The notes beneath the pieces are model-generated. The model did not search any database. It was given only the letters and a program-made list of their open reading frames with translations, and was not told the DNA's origin. A stretch of DNA of 64,000 nucleotides from positions 231,201 to 295,200 of the forward strand of contig NZ_VUOB01000001.1 of NCBI RefSeq assembly GCF_008386585.1. Reading direction: 5' to 3'. Both the position numbers and the translations under genes were made by a program. Shown here piece by piece: positions 58,955 through 64,000 of the stretch. This DNA comes from Solihabitans fulvus. GTDB lineage: Bacteria > Actinomycetota > Actinomycetes > Mycobacteriales > Pseudonocardiaceae. The first letter of the stretch is position 1. Every line of letters starts with the position of its first letter.

Positions 58955-59572
58955 GTGATCCGGTCATCGTGGGACGTTCTCCTCATCGGCGGCGCGTCGG
59001 GCGTCGGCAAGAGCCAGGCCGCCGCGCGGCTGGCGCGGGCCAACGGCGCGTTCGTGGTCGAGTTCGACGACGTCGTCAGCGCGGTCACGCGCCTCACCTC
59101 CGCCGAGCAGCACCCCGGCCTGCACCTGTTCGATCAGGTCCCCGACACCTCGGCGCTCGACGTCGACCGCGTGGTGGAGCTCCAGCTCGCCACCGCCGAC
59201 GCGTTGGCGCCCGCGCTGCTCGGCGTTGTCGAGAACCGGCTGACCGTCGACGTGCCGGCGATCGTCGAGGGCGACTACCTCGCCCCGGCCGCCGTCGCCG
59301 ATGCGGTGCGGGCGGGCGCGGCGGCCGGGCGGGCCGTGCGGGCGGTGTTCCTGCACGAGGAGAACCCCGAGCAGATCACAGACAACTACGCCGCCCGCGA
59401 GCCGGACGCCGGCCGGCAGTTCCGGCGGGCCGAGGCCAGCGCCCGGTACGGGCACCGGCTCGCCGAGCAGGCCGCGCGACTCGGGCTACCCGTCGTGCCG
59501 TGTCGGCCATGGCACGACGTGGCCGAGCGGGTTGGGCGGGCCCTGGAGCTGGCGGGCGCGCACGGCAGCTAG
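58955..59572 (+). CDS. P-loop kinase-like ATP-binding protein
   Basis: This 205-residue protein has Walker A LIGGASGVGKSQAA (about residues 9-22), an acidic VEFDDVVSAVT segment and a later EGDYLAP region, in line with small nucleotide-kinase-like ATPases. It is not closely similar to the AAA_33 gene at 4258. The substrate is unknown. GTG start at 58955. Confidence 0.75.
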   Translation: MIRSSWDVLLIGGASGVGKSQAAARLARANGAFVVEFDDVVSAVTRLTSAEQHPGLHLFDQVPDTSALDVDRVVELQLATADALAPALLGVVENRLTVDVPAIVEGDYLAPAAVADAVRAGAAAGRAVRAVFLHEENPEQITDNYAAREPDAGRQFRRAEASARYGHRLAEQAARLGLPVVPCRPWHDVAERVGRALELAGAHGS

Positions 59573-59611
59573 ACCACGGCAGCTAGACCACAGCACCGCC
59601 GGCGGCGGCGG

Positions 59612-60007
59612 TCAGCCTTCACGCTTCAGCTTCCGCCAGCCGCCGGCCCGGTTGTTGGCGATGATGTGCCTGATCATGGCGAGCAGGGCAGGCGCGTTGA
59701 TGCTCTCGCCCCGCCGGAACGCCACCGTCCGCGCGGTCTTGTTGTCGTGGCCCGCGGTGATGATCCCCTCCGGGTCGGGCACGATCGCGCCGTCGTACAG
59801 GAACACGTTGACGTGGTCCTTCGCCGCCAGCAGCGCGCAGATGTTGCCCTGCAACACGAAGTACGGCTGGGTGGTGCGCTTGATGGTCTCGACGACCTCG
59901 CCGTCGGCGGCGTGCACGAGATCGCGGACCTCGCGGCAGATGTCCTGCTGCCAGTCGGGCAGGCCGTTGATGTACTCGTCGACGCGCGGGTCGGTGCCGT
60001 ATTCCAT
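59612..60007 (-). CDS. DUF1801-domain protein
   Basis: This 131-residue protein matches DUF1801 (YdhG-like): DEYINGLPDWQQDICREVRDLV at the N terminus, then EVVETIKRTTQPYFVLQGNICALLAAKDHVNVFLYDG. The family fold resembles iron chaperone frataxin-like or SufE-like small proteins, but the function is not settled. Confidence 0.82.
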   Translation of the reverse strand: MEYGTDPRVDEYINGLPDWQQDICREVRDLVHAADGEVVETIKRTTQPYFVLQGNICALLAAKDHVNVFLYDGAIVPDPEGIITAGHDNKTARTVAFRRGESINAPALLAMIRHIIANNRAGGWRKLKREG

Positions 60008-60075
60008 CGTGGATCCTCCGTGGCGTCACGGCCCCGTCGCCAGGTGCCGCTGTGAGCGACCACGGTAGCCGTGGA

Positions 60076-60570
60076 TCAGCCGACCACCCTGGTCAGGAAT
60101 CCGGCCAGGTTCGCCATCGTCCTGTCCACCTGCTCGTCCAGCGTGAGCGACTCGTGCAGTCGGCTGCCCAGCCCGGCGTCCTTCTTCCCGCGCAGGTAGA
60201 GCGAGCAGGCGAGGTCGGTGCAGATGTAGGCGCCGACCGAGTTGCCCAGCTGCCCTTCCTTCCCGGCCTTGCGCGCGGTCATCAGCGCGACGCCGTCCCC
60301 GGTGTGCGTGGTCAGGCACAGCGAGCACATGCTGCGCCGGGCGGGCCCGACGGGCGGCGCGGCCCGGCGCAGCGCCACACCGGCGAACCCGTCGCCGGAC
60401 TCGGCGACGAGGTAGGCACGGTCCGGCGCGGCCGGGTCCCGCCAGCCGAGGAAGTCCAGGTCGTCCCACAGTCGCTCGGCCAGGTCCTTTGGCACGGACA
60501 GCCGCTTCGCCTCGCCCTTGGTGCAGTTGACGAAGGACGCGCGGATGTCGCGCTCGGTCACCGGTCTCAT
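60076..60570 (-). CDS. FBP-domain protein (EF-G-binding, treble-clef zinc finger)
   Basis: This 164-residue protein matches the actinobacterial FBP family: it begins MRPVTERDIRASFVNCTKGEAKRL and has a treble-clef zinc finger with CSLCLTTH and a later CTDLAC. Relatives include the FusB-type proteins that bind elongation factor G and can free it from fusidic acid. The ATG at 60570 faces the TetR gene, with an operator-like inverted repeat between them, so TetR probably controls it. Confidence 0.82.
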   Translation of the reverse strand: MRPVTERDIRASFVNCTKGEAKRLSVPKDLAERLWDDLDFLGWRDPAAPDRAYLVAESGDGFAGVALRRAAPPVGPARRSMCSLCLTTHTGDGVALMTARKAGKEGQLGNSVGAYICTDLACSLYLRGKKDAGLGSRLHESLTLDEQVDRTMANLAGFLTRVVG

Positions 60571-60586
60571 AGGCTGAGAAGCTAGT

Positions 60587-60628
60587 ATGCCTAGAGGTAT
60601 TAGGCAAACGATTAAAGCCTCTAGGTAT
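60587..60628. promoter_or_regulatory. Inverted-repeat operator between FBP and TetR genes
   Basis: ATGCCTAGAGG at 60587-60597 and CCTCTAGGTAT at 60618-60628 are inverted copies (10 of 11 bases) spaced by 20 bases in an unusually AT-rich 71-base gap. It is the natural site for the adjacent TetR regulator. Confidence 0.6.
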
Positions 60629-60641
60629 AGAAGGGTGACCC

Positions 60642-61208
60642 ATGGCACGCGCGGGGCTGACCGCCGAGCGCCTGACCCAGGCGGCGGCGGAGCTTGCCGA
60701 CGAGGTCGGCTTCGAGAACCTGACCGTCTCGGCCCTCGCGCGCAGGTTCGGCGTCAAGGACGCGAGCCTGTACTCGCACATCAGGAACGCGCAGGACCTG
60801 CGGGTGCGGGTCGCGGTGCAGGCCCTGGCCGAGCTGGCCGACCGGGTCGCCGCCGCGCTGGCCGGCCGCGCCGGCAAGGACGCGCTGGTGGCCTTCGCGG
60901 GCGCCTACCGGGACTACGCGAAGGCGCATCCCGGCCGGTACGCCGCGACGCAGACCGAACTCGACCAGGAGACGGCCGCCGCCAGCGCGGCGCCCCGGCA
61001 CGCGGAGATGACGCGCGCGATCCTGCGCGGCTACGAGCTGCCCGAGCCCGACCAGACGGACGCGGTCCGGTTGCTGCACAGCACCTTCCACGGGTACGTG
61101 AGCCTGGAGACGGCCGGCGCGTTCCGCCGCGCGCCCGGCCTGGACGCCTCGTGGTCGCGGGTCCTCGACGCGCTCGACGTCGCGCTCAGGAACTGGCCGC
61201 CCGCCTGA
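60642..61208 (+). CDS. TetR-family transcriptional regulator
   Basis: This 188-residue regulator has an N-terminal HTH (LTQAAAELADEVGFENLTVSALARRFGV...SLYSHI) and a C-terminal ligand domain of the WHG type (LLHSTFHGYVSLETAGAF). It is divergent from the FBP gene and probably represses it and itself by binding the inverted repeat between them. Confidence 0.88.
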   Translation: MARAGLTAERLTQAAAELADEVGFENLTVSALARRFGVKDASLYSHIRNAQDLRVRVAVQALAELADRVAAALAGRAGKDALVAFAGAYRDYAKAHPGRYAATQTELDQETAAASAAPRHAEMTRAILRGYELPEPDQTDAVRLLHSTFHGYVSLETAGAFRRAPGLDASWSRVLDALDVALRNWPPA

Positions 61209-61333
61209 CCGCGCCGTGCCAGGCCAAGTGCCGAGCCGGGCCAAGTGCTGAGCCGAGGGCCGGCTGCCGTACCCGGACCGGGCAGCGGCCGGACGTCCCC
61301 GATCTTGTCGGTGGCCTGAGGCATCCTGGTGGG

Positions 61334-61672
61334 GTGACCGCGACACCGTCCACCAGCCCAGACCCGATCAACGACCCGTTGGCCGCGGTGCTCGCCGGGA
61401 TCGGCGCGTGGCACTGCCGCAGGTTCGCCGGCCACCGGCTGCGGCTCGGCCGGCACGGCGCCGTGCACGACGTCGAGCTGCGGCCGGCGCTCGGCGGGGT
61501 CCTGTTACCGTCGCCGGCCTGCCACACCGGCTACTCCTCACACAACCCCGACGACCTCACCCCGACCGACGACGGCACCACCTGCGTGAAGTGCCTGACG
61601 CGCGGCGCGCGCAGGCGGGCCGACCAACTTCGCACCGGAAGCGGCCAGCTCGCCCTCGACCTCGCGGTGTGA
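61334..61672 (+). CDS. Small hypothetical protein with paired cysteines
   Basis: This 112-residue soluble protein contains GAWHCRRFAGHRLRL, SPACHTGYSSHNP and TTCVKCLTRG, so three Cys/His sites might bind zinc. No family is recognised. GTG start at 61334. It converges with argS, 7 bases apart. Confidence 0.55.
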   Translation: MTATPSTSPDPINDPLAAVLAGIGAWHCRRFAGHRLRLGRHGAVHDVELRPALGGVLLPSPACHTGYSSHNPDDLTPTDDGTTCVKCLTRGARRRADQLRTGSGQLALDLAV

Positions 61673-61679
61673 CGCGGGC

Positions 61680-63425
61680 CTACATCCGTTGCGGCGCCTG
61701 AATTCCCAGCAGCGACAACCCGAGCGTGAGCACCGTCGAGGTCAACCGGGCCAGTGCAAGCCGGGAACGCCTGCTGTCCTCGGTGTCGGCCTTCAGGATC
61801 GGGCACTGCTGGTAGAAGCCCGAGAACGCGGTGGCCGTCTCGTACAGGTAGGTGCACAGCTTGTGCGGCGCGAAGTCCGCCACCGCCGAGGCCACCGCTC
61901 CGGGTAGCTGCAACAGCTTCAGCACCAGGGCCCGCTCGGCCTGCGCGGTGAGCACGATCGGCGCGCCCTCGGCTGGCTGTTCGCCGGCCCTGCGCAGCAC
62001 CGACAGGATGCGGGCGTTGGCGTACTGGAGGTACACCGCCGTGTTGCCCTCCAGCGCCAGCATCTTGGTCCAGGAGAAGACGTAGTCCTTGTCGCGGTCG
62101 TTGGCCAGGTCGGCGTACTTCACCGCGCCGATCCCGACGGCCTCGGCGACCTGGCCGCGCTGCCGCTCGTCCAGGTCGGTGCGCTCGGCGACCACCTCGG
62201 CCGCGCGGTCGACGGCCTCGCGCAGCAGGTCGGCGAGCTTGATCGTGTCGCCGGCGCGTGTGCGGAAGATCTTGCCGTCCTCGCCGAGGATCGACCCGAA
62301 CTCGACGTGCACCGCCCGGTGGTCCCCGTCGAGCCAGCCGGCCTGCTCTGCGGCGGCGAAGACCATCTCGAAGTGCAGCTTCTGCGGCGCACCGACCACG
62401 TAGACCAGGTCGGTGACGTCGCGCTCGCGCGTCCAGTACCGCACGCCGGCCAGGTCGGTGGCCGCGTAGCCGTAGCCGCCGTCGCCCTTGCGCACGATCA
62501 GCGGCAGCCGCTCGCCGTCGCGGTTGGCGAATCCCGGCGGGAACACGCAGACCGCGCCGTCGCTGGTCTCGGTGAGGCCCCGGTCGGCCAGCTCGGTGAC
62601 GGTGTCGGCCAGGAACGGGTTGTAGAAGCTCTCGCCGTAGTTGTCGCCCCGTGCCAGCGTCACGCCGAGCGCGGCGTAGACCTGCTCGAAGTGCCTGGTG
62701 GACTCGGCGACCAGCTCCCGCCACAGCGCCAGCGTCGGCTCGTCGCCGCCCTGCAACGACACCACCCTGCGCCGCGCCCGCTCGGCGAAGTCGCCGTCCG
62801 CGTCGTACTTCGCGCGTGCGGCCCGGTAGAAGGAATTCAGGTCGCCGATGGAGTGGTCGGCCTCGACGGTCGTCCAGCCCTCGTCGACCAGGTGCTCGAT
62901 GAGCATCCCGAACGGCGTGCCCCAGTCGCCGAGGTGGTTGCGGCGGATGACCTCGTGGCCGCCGAACTCCAGCAGGCGCACGATCGCGTCGCCGATGATC
63001 GAGGACCGCAGGTGTCCGACGTGCATCTCCTTGGCGACGTTGGGCGAGCCGTAGTCCACCGCGTACCGGCCGGGCCGCTCGGCGAGCGGAACGCCGACCC
63101 GCTCGTCGGCCAGCAGCCGGGTGGCCTGCGCGCCGAGCCAGTCGTCGCGGAGCCGGAAGTTGACGAAGCCGGGCCCCGCGATCTCCGCCTGCTCGACCAG
63201 GTCGGCGGCGTCGAGCCCGGCCAGCAGCGCCTCGGCCACCTCGCGCGGGGTCTTGCCGACGGTCCTGGCCAGGCTCATCGCGGCGTTGCACTGGTAGTCC
63301 GCGCCGCGACCGGCCGAGGAGGGTCGGATCAGCGCCTGCTCCGGGGTGATCCGCACGCCGAGCGCCGACCGCAACGACTCCGCGACGCGCCGGCCGAGTT
63401 CCAGCCCGACATCCCCCTGCAACAC
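61680..63425 (-). CDS. argS: Arginyl-tRNA synthetase
   Basis: This 581-residue class I synthetase charges tRNA-Arg. It has the N-terminal ArgS domain, the HIGH motif as MHVGHLRS (about residue 131), the catalytic domain with RNHLGDWGTPFGML and a C-terminal DALR anticodon-binding domain ending SLLGIQAPQRM. KMSKS is not apparent, as in many ArgS proteins. GTG at 63425 has a GGGAGG ribosome site 7 bases before it; upstream codons lie in the promoter region. Some actinomycetes carry two argS genes, so this need not be the only one. Confidence 0.93.
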   Translation of the reverse strand: MLQGDVGLELGRRVAESLRSALGVRITPEQALIRPSSAGRGADYQCNAAMSLARTVGKTPREVAEALLAGLDAADLVEQAEIAGPGFVNFRLRDDWLGAQATRLLADERVGVPLAERPGRYAVDYGSPNVAKEMHVGHLRSSIIGDAIVRLLEFGGHEVIRRNHLGDWGTPFGMLIEHLVDEGWTTVEADHSIGDLNSFYRAARAKYDADGDFAERARRRVVSLQGGDEPTLALWRELVAESTRHFEQVYAALGVTLARGDNYGESFYNPFLADTVTELADRGLTETSDGAVCVFPPGFANRDGERLPLIVRKGDGGYGYAATDLAGVRYWTRERDVTDLVYVVGAPQKLHFEMVFAAAEQAGWLDGDHRAVHVEFGSILGEDGKIFRTRAGDTIKLADLLREAVDRAAEVVAERTDLDERQRGQVAEAVGIGAVKYADLANDRDKDYVFSWTKMLALEGNTAVYLQYANARILSVLRRAGEQPAEGAPIVLTAQAERALVLKLLQLPGAVASAVADFAPHKLCTYLYETATAFSGFYQQCPILKADTEDSRRSRLALARLTSTVLTLGLSLLGIQAPQRM

Positions 63426-63727
63426 TGACGAACCTCCCACGGCGACACGATCATCCGGTTCGCCGGTCAGTATCCCAGCCGGGGTTCTGCGCGCACGTCG
63501 GTTATCGGCCACCTGGCCCCGCGCGTTCACAGCGCTGTGAACGCGCTGTGGATGTTCTGCCGGCGTGCGGCCTGCGGGTTCCATCCGATGAGCCGCTGTC
63601 ATGCGGGTGCAGGTGTGAACGCTCACGGTCGCCGTCGCGGGCCGCCACCGCGCCTTGTCCGGCCCATACCCATGCACCCATTGTGATCGCGCTCACCTTT
63701 GCGGGTGACATCCGAAAGGAGAGAAGC
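63426..63727. other. Divergent intergenic region between argS and the protease gene
   Basis: These 302 bases hold no gene I can support. They include the 26-bp palindrome listed separately and, nearer the protease gene, GTGAACGCTCAC (about 63615) and a GCTCACCTTTGCGGGTGAC inverted element (about 63691-63709) just upstream of the ribosome site. Confidence 0.4.
63521..63546. promoter_or_regulatory. Perfect 26-bp palindrome
   Basis: GCGCGTTCACAGC followed immediately by its exact reverse complement forms a 26-bp palindrome without spacer, about 95 bases upstream of argS and 180 upstream of the protease gene. Such symmetry is typical of a dimeric repressor's operator; a cruciform or terminator role is less likely without a loop. 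Confidence 0.5.
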
Positions 63728-64000
63728 GTGGCAAGAGTTAGCTTCTGGCGCACGGCCGCCGCACTCCTCGCGATCGGCGGCATGATCGCGCTGCCCGCGA
63801 TCGCGGACGCCTCGGCCAGGCCGCCGACACCGGCCTCGGTGTCGGTCGCGGCGGGCACCTCAACGAACCTGTCCATCACCATGCAGGTCCAGCAGCAGGA
63901 CGAGTGGTGCTGGTCCGCCTCCGGCGTGACCGTCCTGGCCTACGAGGGCAAGCGCGTCAGCCAGAACAGCTTCTGCGCCGGCGCCAGGGGACTGCCCGCC
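63728..64000 (+). CDS. Secreted papain-like cysteine protease (5' part)
   Basis: Only the first 91 codons lie in the window. A signal peptide (FWRTAAALLAIGGMIALPAIADASA) is followed by MQVQQQDEWCWSASGV, the Q-x(n)-CW pattern of papain-like/C39- or C70-type cysteine proteases, with the Cys of EWCWSA as nucleophile. The His and Asn/Asp lie beyond the window. GTG at 63728 follows a GAAAGGAGAG ribosome site. Confidence 0.75.
   Translation, partial: MARVSFWRTAAALLAIGGMIALPAIADASARPPTPASVSVAAGTSTNLSITMQVQQQDEWCWSASGVTVLAYEGKRVSQNSFCAGARGLPA

Overview
The window is about 72 % GC with strong GC preference at third codon positions, many GTG starts, GTGA/ATGA overlaps and TAGnnT-type -10 boxes. Together with a complete ESX-like type VII secretion system (T7SS), SARP-type regulation and Rho this points to an actinomycete, most probably of the Pseudonocardiales (inferred from gene content; no marker proves the genus).

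Layout. 1-4148: end of an unknown gene, then moaF and a copper amine oxidase facing a class II histone-deacetylase-like amidohydrolase (amine/polyamine catabolism). 4149-5227: a lower-GC P-loop kinase gene between near-identical 16-bp direct repeats, next to a broken integrase, which I read as the relic of an integrated element. 5228-15448: housekeeping and signalling genes: a frameshifted S41 protease, an OmpR/histidine kinase pair, an S9 peptidase, a serine hydrolase, a short Rho paralogue, a CrtI-like oxidoreductase and an SMI1/KNR4-like protein.

15471-57273 is dominated by the T7SS. A SARP/LuxR hybrid regulator, a beta-helix/AAA+ protein (EccA-like) and a response regulator form one operon, divergent from a paralogous response regulator with its kinase. 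A polymorphic-toxin operon follows: YbaB-like protein, YxxxE-bearing partner, and a 1,779-residue toxin carrying both an alarmone-synthetase-like nucleotide pyrophosphokinase domain and an EndoU nuclease domain, then two small candidate immunity genes. Then come mycosin MycP, two Esx proteins, the EccC ATPase, several secreted WXG100/PPE-like substrates, EccB, EccD, a pseudokinase and, further on, EccE. A fibronectin-MoxR-DUF58-transglutaminase-like operon sits against eccE. Inserted between are a 5'-nucleotidase lipoprotein and a YraQ permease/TIGR03943 pair. 57291-64000 holds ordinary genes (S4 protein, MmcQ, small ATPase, DUF1801, FBP/TetR pair, argS) and the start of a secreted papain-like protease.

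The most unusual features are: (1) the double-warhead toxin; (2) a 181-bp tandem array in which the last ~45 codons of eccB, with its stop codon, are repeated six more times with mostly synonymous differences; (3) a second array of three tandem mini-ORFs, each joined by a 4-nt overlap, wedged between the DUF58 gene and the transglutaminase-like gene; (4) a shared two-component-type promoter box before eccE, the fibronectin operon and a serine hydrolase; (5) two catalytically degenerate enzymes (pseudokinase, pseudo-transglutaminase) in the T7SS region; (6) a short Rho paralogue with changes at the bicyclomycin pocket. I found no rRNA, tRNA or CRISPR locus.
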